DNA of 18,520 bases from NCBI GenBank assembly GCA_016200955.1, contig JACQDU010000253.1, forward strand, positions 1 to 18,520. Direction: 5' to 3'. Position 1 is the first letter of the stretch. Every line of letters begins with the position of its first letter. The DNA is from a bacterium. Lineage in GTDB: Bacteria; Planctomycetota; J058; JACQDU01. Below, in pieces: positions 8,650 to 16,411 of this stretch. The notes beneath the pieces are model-generated. The model saw only the letters and a list, made by a program, of their open reading frames with translations. It was not told the DNA's origin and searched no databases. The translations under genes and the position numbers were made by a program.

Positions 8650-8819
8650 CAGCCGATCGCGACCAATTCCGCCTTGCTCTTGGGCAGCGAGACGGGGTGA
8701 TCGATGGGCATGAGCGTGAGGTAGACATCACCCCTCTGCTCGACGAACTGTCCCTTCACCCACCCCTCTCGCGTGCTCTGGTCGGCGTATTTGAGCGGCC
8801 GCTTCGCCTCGTCAAGCAC
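8649..8819 (-). pseudogene. Minus-strand hypothetical reading frame or gene remnant
   Basis: The minus-strand frame ending at 8649 has ordinary protein-like composition, with stretches such as KRPLKYADQ, GWVKGQFVEQRGDVYL and PVSLPKSKAELVAIG. This differs from the Arg/Ser-rich shadow frames around it. The only start seen in this stretch is GTG 8819 (56 residues), but similar sequence may continue upstream to about 8915 without a start, so a truncated gene is as likely as a small intact one. The stop is coupled (TGATG) to a tiny downstream frame. The + strand SEC-C gene begins divergently at 8928. I do not recognise the family. Confidence 0.35.
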
Positions 8820-8927
8820 GTAGTCGATCGGAGCGACGAATTCGATCGGCGCGGCGTTCGGAATGACCTCAGGAGCGGCGATCCTGTCCGAGCCGGGCGT
8901 CGGCTCCGAGCGGTAGGATCTCGCGCC

Positions 8928-10070
8928 ATGAATGTCCAGCGAAACGAGCCCTGCCCGTGCGGCTCGGGGAAGAAGTACAAGAAGTGCTGCCTCTCTCACG
9001 ACGAGGAGAATGCCCCCCGGTTCGTCTCGGTCGCCGGGGAAGCCTTCGCCGACCCCCCGGAGCCCGAGCACGACCACGCTCTCTGTGATGTCCATGGCCA
9101 CGCGCACGACCAGGACGAGCAGCCCCAGGACGAGCGCAGCATCGAGATGCGCCGACTCGGCAGGCTGAGTCCCTACGCGGTGAGCAAGATCGTCTCGAAG
9201 AACCGGGACCTGATCGCGAACGGCCGCCGGTTCTGCTTGCCCGAGGACGTGGCGAAGCTCACGACGGAGGAGATCCTCGAGCACTTCGCGAAGCTCCGGA
9301 TCGCGCTCGACCAGGAGAAATTCGTCGGGCTCTCCCGGGTGACCTTCTCGGCGTGGAAGGTCTCATCCGCATGGCGGTTCGAGGGCATGGACCCCTACGA
9401 CGACGACTTCCTCGGGATCGCTTCGTGCGAGCTCTGGAAGCGGTGGTCTCCCGAACGGCCTTCCGTCGAGACGCTGGACGACTGGATGCAGGAGGGCTAC
9501 GAGCTCGTCTCGAAGGGCGAGCGCGAGAAGGCTCTCGACCTCTGGGAGAGGACGTGGGGCGTGATCCGCTCCCGCCTGACCCCGGAGATGAAGACGTGCG
9601 ACGCGGCCGGCGAGGTCTTCGACGGTAGCCAGTGCCTGTTCAACTGGACCCAGGACCTCACGCTGGAATGGCTCGACCTTGCCGAGAACCCGAGCCACGC
9701 GGAGCGTGGGATCAAGTACGTCCGCGAGCTCCTCGCGCAGTTCACGGAGGAGGGCGTGAGCTACCGGACGAACGCCCGGGCCGACCTCGGCGACCTCCTC
9801 TTCGCGGTCGTGAGGAACGATGAAGCGGCCCGGATCTTCCTCGACTTGATCCGGGAGCATCCCGACATGGCGATCGGCTACGTCCGGCTTTCCGCTCAGC
9901 TGGAAGATGCGGATCCCCAGCAAGCGGTTCGTCTCCTGGAAGAAGCGCAGAAGAACGCGACGGACTGCGGAGACTGGGACGTGGACGTCCGCCTGGAAGA
10001 CCTGCGAGAGCAGCCCTCGATCGAGTCGGCGAAGTCGGCCGCGAGGGAAGGCCGCGCGCCGCGCAGCTAG
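8928..10070 (+). CDS. SEC-C zinc-motif protein with helical repeat body
   Basis: This 380-residue protein starts at ATG 8928. It opens with a perfect SEC-C motif, NEPCPCGSGKKYKKCC (residues 6-21), whose ligands C9, C11, C20 and C21 bind zinc as in the SecA tail. A His-rich stretch follows (H48, H50, H56, H58, H60 plus C53) that could be a second metal site. The rest is acidic and helical; residues about 180-370 look TPR-like, with phrases such as EKALDLWERTWG and AARIFLDLIREHPDMAIGYV. The role is unknown: SEC-C modules are thought to mediate binding to proteins or ribosomes. The AGGA in CGGTAGGAT about 12-15 bases before the ATG could be the ribosome-binding site, or TAGGAT a -10 box. It stands alone between the CRISPR array and a toxin-antitoxin pair, so a defence role is only guilt by association. 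Confidence 0.85.
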   Translation: MNVQRNEPCPCGSGKKYKKCCLSHDEENAPRFVSVAGEAFADPPEPEHDHALCDVHGHAHDQDEQPQDERSIEMRRLGRLSPYAVSKIVSKNRDLIANGRRFCLPEDVAKLTTEEILEHFAKLRIALDQEKFVGLSRVTFSAWKVSSAWRFEGMDPYDDDFLGIASCELWKRWSPERPSVETLDDWMQEGYELVSKGEREKALDLWERTWGVIRSRLTPEMKTCDAAGEVFDGSQCLFNWTQDLTLEWLDLAENPSHAERGIKYVRELLAQFTEEGVSYRTNARADLGDLLFAVVRNDEAARIFLDLIREHPDMAIGYVRLSAQLEDADPQQAVRLLEEAQKNATDCGDWDVDVRLEDLREQPSIESAKSAAREGRAPRS

Positions 10071-10153
10071 TTCTGCTCTCCCCGGCCGTTCTCTCGCCAG
10101 GCCGCTCTCTCGGGGCCACCACGAGCGCGATGATGCTCGCTTCCGAGCACCAA

Positions 10154-10630
10154 CTACGAACGCTGGCGGCCGCCCTTCTTCGGAGCGTCCGGCAGGAAGA
10201 CGGTTAGCCCCTCGGCGTCGGCCGCCTCGGCGAGGTCTCCATCCACGACGACGAAACCGTGTCGGTGCGGCGGATCGAAGTAGATGAGCGCCGCCGCGAG
10301 CTGGAGCGCGTCGCCGGCTCGAAGCTGGTATCGAAGCATGAGAGCGCGCGCACGTGCACGCACGATCTTGAGCTTCTCCTCGTCGAGGGCCTGGATCACC
10401 TTCCAGCGACCTGCGAGTACATCGAGTCGCTCAAGAGCCGCCTTCAGCCCGACCTCGGAGAGCGGCGGTTGCATACGCGTCCGCTTCGTCAGGGCAGAGA
10501 CGGCCTCGGTCTCCGCGAACTGCCAGACAACGACGGCAGGATCCTGGCGTGCGAGTCCGCGCGCGCCGGGACTGTGCCGTTCCTCGACGAGCAAGGGGAC
10601 GAGAGCGGACGTGTCCCAGGAGCGCGCCAT
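10154..10630 (-). CDS. vapC: PIN-domain toxin, VapC-like
   Basis: This 158-residue protein has PIN-domain organisation. D6 lies in DTSALVPLL at the N-terminus, E40/E42 in QFAETEAVSAL, D107 in RAGDALQLAAAL, and D130/D132 in VVVDGDLAEAA. These four acidic positions build the metal site of PIN ribonucleases. VapC toxins cleave tRNA or rRNA and are blocked by a cognate VapB. Here the partner lies directly upstream on the same strand, with its stop three bases before this ATG. The C-terminus is basic (KKGGRQRS). A generic PIN toxin is certain enough; the exact RNA target cannot be told. Confidence 0.88.
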   Translation of the reverse strand: MARSWDTSALVPLLVEERHSPGARGLARQDPAVVVWQFAETEAVSALTKRTRMQPPLSEVGLKAALERLDVLAGRWKVIQALDEEKLKIVRARARALMLRYQLRAGDALQLAAALIYFDPPHRHGFVVVDGDLAEAADAEGLTVFLPDAPKKGGRQRS

Positions 10631-10633
10631 CGC

Positions 10634-10882
10634 CTACGCGTCGTCGCGAGCCCAGCGAAGCGCCTTCTGAATGCCTGGTGCGCGCGGGCCTGGGCGGAAA
10701 AGTTCAGCGGGGAGCGGCCCCTCTTTCCCAAGCTTGACCCAACCCTGCTTGACAAGCTTGGCGACATGGGCCGCGTGGGCCTTCTCCTCCGCCTCGGTCA
10801 GCGCCGTGGCGGCACCGTTCGAGCGCTTCACTCGCCTCACGCGGTTCGCCTTGGGCGGCGTCTTCGTGTTCCTGGACTTCAT
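10634..10882 (-). CDS. Probable antitoxin partner of the PIN toxin
   Basis: This 82-residue protein lies upstream of the PIN toxin on the - strand, separated by three bases, in the usual antitoxin-first order. The N-terminus is very basic (KSRNTKTPPKANRVRRVKR), a likely DNA-contact or disordered arm. The middle is helical (LTEAEEKAHAAHVAKLVKQG), and the C-terminus, with LPAELFRPGPRAPG, could be the toxin-neutralising peptide. No canonical AbrB, RHH or Phd motif is obvious, so the assignment comes mostly from position and size. Such pairs usually repress their own promoter, which would lie just above 10882; no operator dyad was clearly seen. Confidence 0.7.
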   Translation of the reverse strand: MKSRNTKTPPKANRVRRVKRSNGAATALTEAEEKAHAAHVAKLVKQGWVKLGKEGPLPAELFRPGPRAPGIQKALRWARDDA

Positions 10883-11405
10883 GGAACCACCGTAACCAGT
10901 CTACCCGCTCACGGGCAATGAGAGAGCCGCCGAGGAACGAGAGGCTCCGTCCTGCTGACTCCCGAGTCCTCCCGCGAGGAACGACTCGAGGACCGCCACG
11001 AAGGATCGCCCACGTGTGAACGCGTTGTACAGGTTCAGTGCATCCCGACGGGTAGGAGCCGCCGCCCCGGGATGTCAGACCCCATCGCTACCCTTCGGGG
11101 AAGACGAAGAACGCCTCGAGAGCTCGGAGGCTCGTGGACTCGTGACCGTGCGAGTCGTGGCCACCTCTCGGACTTCGCCAGGGAGCATCTCGTCAAGGTT
11201 GCACCGGGTCCCGACGGCATCGTGACGATGCGACGCGAACGTCTGTCTCGTGGATCCAAGCAATCCACGCAGCGAGCCGTGAAACCTGACAAGCCCGCCG
11301 TAATCCGTAGTCGCGTCGCCCGGTAGAGCGCGCACCCTCTGCCGGTTCTCCACGGCGAGGGGCGCACAGAGGCGTTCGCGAGTACGCTCACGGTAGGACC
11401 TTGGC
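10883..11405. other. Gene-poor gap with possible coding remnant
   Basis: This stretch of 523 bp has no convincing gene. A minus-strand stretch, 10901-11074, reads with protein-like composition (DALNLYNAFTRGRSFVAVLE, then SFLAGGLG) and a proper stop but has no start, so it may be the tail of a lost gene. An 84-residue + strand frame at 11072-11326 is Arg-rich and unconvincing. Small structures are a short dyad GCATCGTGACGATGC (11217-11231) and CGAGT/ACTCG arms around 10965-10990. The promoters of the antitoxin (minus) and of the ATPase (plus) should both lie here. CGGTAGGACC lies about 7-16 bases before the ATPase ATG and resembles the sequence before the SEC-C gene. Confidence 0.4.
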
Positions 11406-12389
11406 ATGGCAACGGCAACGCAGCTCAAGGCACTCATTCAAAGCCACGCGGAACGCGATGACGCGCGGTTCTTCGCCGTTGCCATGCAAGTCGCGGCACT
11501 CGAGGCGCGCCAAGGGCACGGAACGGTCGCCGAAGAGCTTCGCTCGCTCATCGACGCGGCGAAGTCCAGGGCCCCCTCGACCGCGCCTCTGCGCCGCACA
11601 CCGCTCGGTCCCGTCGCGCACGACCTCGCCGACCTGCTCTCGTTCACGACGCCGAGCACGAAGCTCGTGGACATGACGCTTGCCGACGAGGTCCGGGACC
11701 GCCTCGAGCGGGTTCTTCGCGAACAGCGGCAAGCCTACCGACTCCGCGAGCGTGGCCTTGGGCCTCGACGAAAGATCCTGCTCATGGGACCCCCCGGGTC
11801 CGGGAAGACCATGACGGCGGCAGCGCTCGCGGGTGAGCTCACGCTTCCGCTCGTGACCGTCGTGCTCGAGGGTCTCATCACGAAATTCCTCGGAGAGATC
11901 GCCGCGAAGCTGCGGATCATCTTCGAGGCCATGAACCACACGTCCGGCGTCTACCTGTTCGACGAGTTCGACGCGATCGGGAGGCAGCGAGCGGCGACGA
12001 ACGACGTGGGCGAGATCCGCCGGGTTCTGAGCAGCTTCCTCCTTCTCCTGGAGAAGGACGCCTCCCCAGGCCTCATCGTCGCGGCGACGAACAACCCCTC
12101 GCTTCTCGACCCCGCCCTGTTCCGGCGCTTCGACGACGTGATCGAGTACCAGCCCCCCACCAAGGAGCTGATCCGCGCGCTCATGGAGAACCGCCTCGCG
12201 ACCTTCCCCACCGAGGCCCTCGATTGGGCCCGCGTGGTCGGCGCGGCGTCCGGTCTGAGCTCCGCCGATGTCGTGCGCTCGTGCGAGGATGCCGCCAAGG
12301 CAATGGTCCTCGCCAACGAGGCGGCGATCACGACAAGGGCGATCTTGACTGCGTTCGAGGAGCGGCGTCCGCGAGCCGATCGGTCGTAG
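11406..12389 (+). CDS. ietA: AAA+ ATPase, IetA-like
   Basis: This 327-residue protein starts at ATG 11406 with AGGA about 9 bases upstream. It has a helical N-terminal region (1-120), then an AAA+ core: Walker A GPPGSGKT (128-135), a pore-like loop KFLGEI (160-165), Walker B VYLFDEFDAIG (182-192; D186, E187), sensor 1 AATNN (226-230) and an arginine-finger pair R240-R241 in FRRFDD. A small lid domain follows to the end. It is paired with a subtilisin-like protease 33 bp downstream. This two-gene arrangement is that of IetAS, reported for Ti-plasmid incompatibility/eviction and later for phage defence. The ATPase is thought to sense or remodel something and license the protease; the trigger is not known. 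All nucleotide-handling motifs are intact. Confidence 0.85.
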   Translation: MATATQLKALIQSHAERDDARFFAVAMQVAALEARQGHGTVAEELRSLIDAAKSRAPSTAPLRRTPLGPVAHDLADLLSFTTPSTKLVDMTLADEVRDRLERVLREQRQAYRLRERGLGPRRKILLMGPPGSGKTMTAAALAGELTLPLVTVVLEGLITKFLGEIAAKLRIIFEAMNHTSGVYLFDEFDAIGRQRAATNDVGEIRRVLSSFLLLLEKDASPGLIVAATNNPSLLDPALFRRFDDVIEYQPPTKELIRALMENRLATFPTEALDWARVVGAASGLSSADVVRSCEDAAKAMVLANEAAITTRAILTAFEERRPRADRS

Positions 12390-12422
12390 TCGTCGCACTG
12401 ATTCCGAGCACGAGTCTTCGGC

Positions 12423-14924
12423 ATGAACGGCATCCCCGAGCGGCTGCGCCATCTATTCGTCGAAGGGCGAACGCGGACGGAACCGTACCGATCCGAGCTC
12501 GGGCGAGGCGGCTCGGTCAACCCACCCGCACGCAATCGGGATGCTCACGGTCGGGGGCTTCTCCACCAGCTCGACCTGGCTCTCGCTCGCGCTCGTGAGC
12601 GAGCGGCCGACCGAGACTCGCGAGGGATCTCCGCAGGGCGCGGGCTGGTGCTCGAGTTCGCGAGCGATCCGCAGACCCAGCTCCTCGTGAAAGGGCTCGA
12701 GAACCGGACAAGGGGAATCGAGCTGCTTGCCGTCCGCGAGCGGGATGGAGCCGAGCGCGCGGTCGTCTACGTTCCCGACGACGCTATCTCGCATTTCAAC
12801 GAGGTCCTCAATCGTTACCTCACGGAGGAGACGAAGAAAGGGCATCCGCAGAACGAACCTCTCGTCAACAGCATCCGCGAGATCCGTCTCGCCGTCCTCG
12901 AGTCCTTCTGGACCGACGATCCCGCCGAGCTTCCACGCGACGAGCGGCCCGTATGGTGGGAGGTGTGGCTTAGACGGGAGACCGTCGATGAGCCCCCGCC
13001 GGAGTTTGTCCGGTTCGATCGCGAGGCAGGCGCGCTCGGCGTCCGGATAAGGGGACGTTGGATCCCGTTCCCCGATCGCATCGTCACGCTCGCGCGCGGA
13101 TCGCTTTCCCAGCTCGCGAGCTGCGCCGAGCTGCTCGGATCGGTCTCGGAGCTTCGGCGGGCGAAGGAGGCGCCGTCCGAGTTCATAGAGCTCACGCCAC
13201 GCGAAGAGGCGGACTGGGTGCGCGATCTCGCAACGCGACTCCAGGCGCCGCCGAAAAACGCCCCCTCCGTCTGCCTTCTCGACACTGGCGTCGACAGGGA
13301 GCACCCCCTGCTCGCTCCGGGCACCCGCCTCGACGACGTCCACTCGCTCGTCCCTGCGTGGGGAACAGCCGACCACGACGGCCACGGAACCAAGATGGCC
13401 GGGCTTTGCCTCCACGGCGACCTGACGGCACCGCTCGTCGCCACGGGCCCGATCGCGATCGGGCACTGGCTCGAATCGGTGAAGCTCCTTCCGCCGCGCG
13501 GACAGAACGACCCCGAGCTCTACGGGGCGTTGACCGCCGAGGCGATCGCGCGTGCGGAGACCACTGCAGCTGAGCGCGACCGCGCCGTCTGCATGGCCGT
13601 CACGACGGACGGACGGGACCGAGGACGGCCGTCCTCGTGGTCCGGCGCGGTGGACGACATCGCCGCGGGCACGCACGACGGCGCGAGACGCCTGATCGTC
13701 GTGTCGGCCGGAAACGCCGCGCCAGGAGAGATTCTCCGCTACCCCGAGAGCAACGAGACCGATCCCGTGCAGGACCCCGGGCAAGCCTGGAACGCGCTCA
13801 CGATCGGCGCCTACACCGGGAAGGCTGTGATCCAGGACGCCGGCTACGAGGGGTGGACTCCGCTCGCGCGCCCTGGCGCGTTGAGCCCCTGGAGCACGAC
13901 GTCTGCGACGTTCGTGAAGACCTGGCCGATCAAGCCCGACCTCGTGCTCGAAGGCGGCAACTTCGCCGTGAACCCACCGCGCAACCAGGAGGCCGAGGTC
14001 GACAGCCTCCAGCTCCTCACGACGCGGCGGCGGGTCGAGGAGGGCGGTGCCCGTCGCCTCCTCGTACCGACGAACGGCACGAGCGCGGCGGCGGCGCTCG
14101 CGGCACGGATGGCCGCGACCCCTTGGGGAAGTTACCCACGGCTCTGGCCCGAGACGGTGCGCGCCCTCCTCGTGCACTCCGCCGACTGGACGCCGGAGAT
14201 GCGCACACGCTACCTCACGAACGATCTGCGCGGCCCCCGACAGGCGCTTGTCCGCTGTTGCGGCTTCGGGGTCCCGGATGTGGGGCGCGCGCTCTGGAGC
14301 GCCCGAAACGCACTCATACTCGTGGTGCAGGAGAGCCTCACACCCTTCGGACGTGACGAGAAGAACCGCGCGAACATGCGGGACATGCACGTTCACGCGC
14401 TCCCATGGCCGCACGACGAGCTGCTAGCACTCGGAGACGCTCCCGTCGAATTGAGGGTCACGCTCTCGTACTTCGTCGAGGCAAGCCCGGGGCAACGCGG
14501 GTGGCGATACCGCCACCGGTACGCGTCTCACGGCCTCAGGTTCGACGTGCGAACGCCCGAGGAGAGCCTGACACAGTTCCGCCACCGTCTGAACAGGAAG
14601 GCCCGGGAGGAAGAAGATGGCCGAAAGGAGACGAGCGCGGACACCGAGCGGTGGTTTCTCGGCCCCGATCTCCGGTCGCTCGGGTCGATCCACTCCGACC
14701 GCTGGGCGGGAAGGGCCGTCGAGCTCGCGCGCCGCGGCTTCGTCGGAATCTACCCAGTGATCGGCTGGTGGCGCGAACGTCCCGACCTCGGGAAGCTGGA
14801 CACGTCGGCGCGTTACGCCCTCGTCATCTCGATCACTACTCCAGTCACGGCGGTGGATCTGTACACGCCGGTCGCCACCATGATCGCGGCTCCGCTCGCC
14901 GTCGAGAACGAGGACACGAGTTGA
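12423..14924 (+). CDS. ietS: Subtilisin-like (S8) serine protease, IetS-like
   Basis: This 833-residue protein starts at ATG 12423; no good ribosome-binding site is seen, so coupling to the ATPase 33 bp upstream is likely. No signal peptide is present, so it acts in the cytoplasm. The N-terminal third (1-270) opens with RHLFVEG, TEPYRSE and GRGGS, a pattern I associate with the IetS group. The S8 peptidase domain has D287 (CLLDTGVDREHP), H321 (DHDGHGTKMAGL), oxyanion N431 (VVSAGN) and nucleophile S554 (NGTSAAAALAARMA), a complete triad. The C-terminal 200 residues are beta-rich and may bind a substrate or partner. A cytosolic protease controlled by an ATPase suggests proteolysis triggered by infection or plasmid entry (inference). 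The stop overlaps a TTG codon of the frame that runs on into the 42-bp repeats. Confidence 0.85.
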   Translation: MNGIPERLRHLFVEGRTRTEPYRSELGRGGSVNPPARNRDAHGRGLLHQLDLALARARERAADRDSRGISAGRGLVLEFASDPQTQLLVKGLENRTRGIELLAVRERDGAERAVVYVPDDAISHFNEVLNRYLTEETKKGHPQNEPLVNSIREIRLAVLESFWTDDPAELPRDERPVWWEVWLRRETVDEPPPEFVRFDREAGALGVRIRGRWIPFPDRIVTLARGSLSQLASCAELLGSVSELRRAKEAPSEFIELTPREEADWVRDLATRLQAPPKNAPSVCLLDTGVDREHPLLAPGTRLDDVHSLVPAWGTADHDGHGTKMAGLCLHGDLTAPLVATGPIAIGHWLESVKLLPPRGQNDPELYGALTAEAIARAETTAAERDRAVCMAVTTDGRDRGRPSSWSGAVDDIAAGTHDGARRLIVVSAGNAAPGEILRYPESNETDPVQDPGQAWNALTIGAYTGKAVIQDAGYEGWTPLARPGALSPWSTTSATFVKTWPIKPDLVLEGGNFAVNPPRNQEAEVDSLQLLTTRRRVEEGGARRLLVPTNGTSAAAALAARMAATPWGSYPRLWPETVRALLVHSADWTPEMRTRYLTNDLRGPRQALVRCCGFGVPDVGRALWSARNALILVVQESLTPFGRDEKNRANMRDMHVHALPWPHDELLALGDAPVELRVTLSYFVEASPGQRGWRYRHRYASHGLRFDVRTPEESLTQFRHRLNRKAREEEDGRKETSADTERWFLGPDLRSLGSIHSDRWAGRAVELARRGFVGIYPVIGWWRERPDLGKLDTSARYALVISITTPVTAVDLYTPVATMIAAPLAVENEDTS

Positions 14925-16411
14925 TCGGTGATCGATCCGCTCCGTTCCATAGGGGCGCAACTCTCGCGAGACCGGGTGTGCTTCCTCGGGAAGTAGCGAG
15001 CGGGAGAGTCCCTTGGTCCGGACCGAATCGAGCTCACGCCACCCGATGGAACGCTCACTCACGGGACAGCAAGTCTGCCCCCGGAACCCGCAACACTCTC
15101 TCGCGACGAACCAAGCCGGCCGCCTCGATCGGAGACCGCCTCTCCGGAGAGAGGGAGACACTCGCCGCCGTCCGTCTCGCTCCCTCTCCCGAGAGCACGA
15201 CCGTCGCCGCCTTGAGGCACGCCATCGAAGGAGACAGCAAGGCCACCGTCGCTCTCAGGAACGCCGTCTCCTGCCGAAGCATCGCCATCGACGCCGCCCG
15301 CAACGCTTCCTCCCCGGACAAGAAGAAAGCGGACGCCGTCAGCGACGCTCTCTCCAGAAGGAGTGACGAGATCGACTCCACCCGCGAAGCTTCCTCCTCG
15401 AGCAGGAGTGACATCGACGCCGTGGGCAGCTCCGTCCCCGGAAGGAGTCATGAGATCGCCGCCCTCCGCGACGCTTCGTCCCGAGTCATCGAGCCCCCCG
15501 CCTCGACCCGGAACGCTCACGCGGGCGAGAGGGACGCCGACGCCGCCTTCCGCGACGCTCCGTGCCGAGGAAGCGAGGCAGCCGCTTCCCTCCGCATTCG
15601 TCCGTCCGAGGAAAGCGAGACTCTCGCCACTCTCCAAGTCGCTTCCTCCGGCGTCAGCATGACGTCGCCTCCTTCAACCGGGGCTGTCTCGGAGACGAGC
15701 CCGGAGACCGACACCCGGAGCGACGCTCTCTCCGGAGGGAGCCTTGACATCGACGCCCTCCCGCATGGTCTCCCGGGATGGAAGATGCGCATCCCGACCC
15801 GGAGCGACGCTCTCTCCGGATGGAGCAACGGCTTCGACCCCACGAGGGAATGCTCTCCCCCGTGGAGCAAGGCACTCGACGCGGTCAGCGAGGCTCTCTC
15901 CGCAGGGAGAAACGAGATCGCCGGCCTCCGCGACGCTCTCTCCGGACGGAGCAACGGCTTCGACCCGGTGAGGAGTGCTCTCCCTCGATGGAGCAAGGCG
16001 CTCCCCGCCGTCAGCAAGGCTCTCTCCGAAGGCATGAACGAGATCGCCGCCCTCCGCGACGCTGCCTCCGGTGGGAGCAATGAGATGACCGCCGTCCGCG
16101 ACGTTCTCCCCGGAGGAAGCAATGAGATCGACGGCGTCAGCAACGCTCCCTCCGTGCGAAGAAATGACATCGCGGCCGTCAGCAAGACTCTCTCCGGAGG
16201 AAGCAACGACGTCGCCCTCGCCAGCAAGGCTCCTTCCGGAGACAGCAACGAGAACAGCCCCGCCAGCAAGACTCCCGTCGGACGAAGCAAGGAGATCGCC
16301 CCGCTCCTCAGTGCTCCGTCCGGAGGGATCAATGACATCGAGGCCGGGTGTCACGCTGCATCCGGAGACACCGAGACGAGTCGGCCCGTCCTTCGAGCTC
16401 TCTCCGGATGA
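14921..16411 (+). CDS. Doubtful 14-residue-repeat protein reading frame
   Basis: The + strand frame that enters the repeats is open from inside the protease gene. Its first start after that gene is TTG 14921, overlapping the protease stop as TTGA. It would make about 496 residues, nearly all of a 14-residue repeat close to EIAAVRDALSGGSN, with hydrophobic residues at positions 2, 5 and 9 as in a loose heptad pattern. A TGA at 16409-16411 (unit 33) ends it, after which the same frame and repeat run on to 17140. Against coding: no ribosome-binding site, a stop inside the array, other frames equally open, and amino-acid-changing differences between units as common as silent ones. For coding: not one frameshift in 48 diverged units. 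Listed so the frame is on record. Confidence 0.2.
   Translation: MIGDRSAPFHRGATLARPGVLPREVASGRVPWSGPNRAHATRWNAHSRDSKSAPGTRNTLSRRTKPAASIGDRLSGERETLAAVRLAPSPESTTVAALRHAIEGDSKATVALRNAVSCRSIAIDAARNASSPDKKKADAVSDALSRRSDEIDSTREASSSSRSDIDAVGSSVPGRSHEIAALRDASSRVIEPPASTRNAHAGERDADAAFRDAPCRGSEAAASLRIRPSEESETLATLQVASSGVSMTSPPSTGAVSETSPETDTRSDALSGGSLDIDALPHGLPGWKMRIPTRSDALSGWSNGFDPTRECSPPWSKALDAVSEALSAGRNEIAGLRDALSGRSNGFDPVRSALPRWSKALPAVSKALSEGMNEIAALRDAASGGSNEMTAVRDVLPGGSNEIDGVSNAPSVRRNDIAAVSKTLSGGSNDVALASKAPSGDSNENSPASKTPVGRSKEIAPLLSAPSGGINDIEAGCHAASGDTETSRPVLRALSG

Noticed and set aside
10071..10153. A terminator between the SEC-C gene and the PIN toxin
   Set aside because: GC-rich partial direct repeats are present (CCGTTCTCTCG, CCGCTCTCTCG), but there is no stable hairpin followed by a T run.
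12453..14414. A 653-residue minus-strand open frame
   Set aside because: It lies wholly opposite the protease gene, whose catalytic motifs are intact, and its composition is the Arg/Glu-rich pattern of a GC-rich shadow frame.
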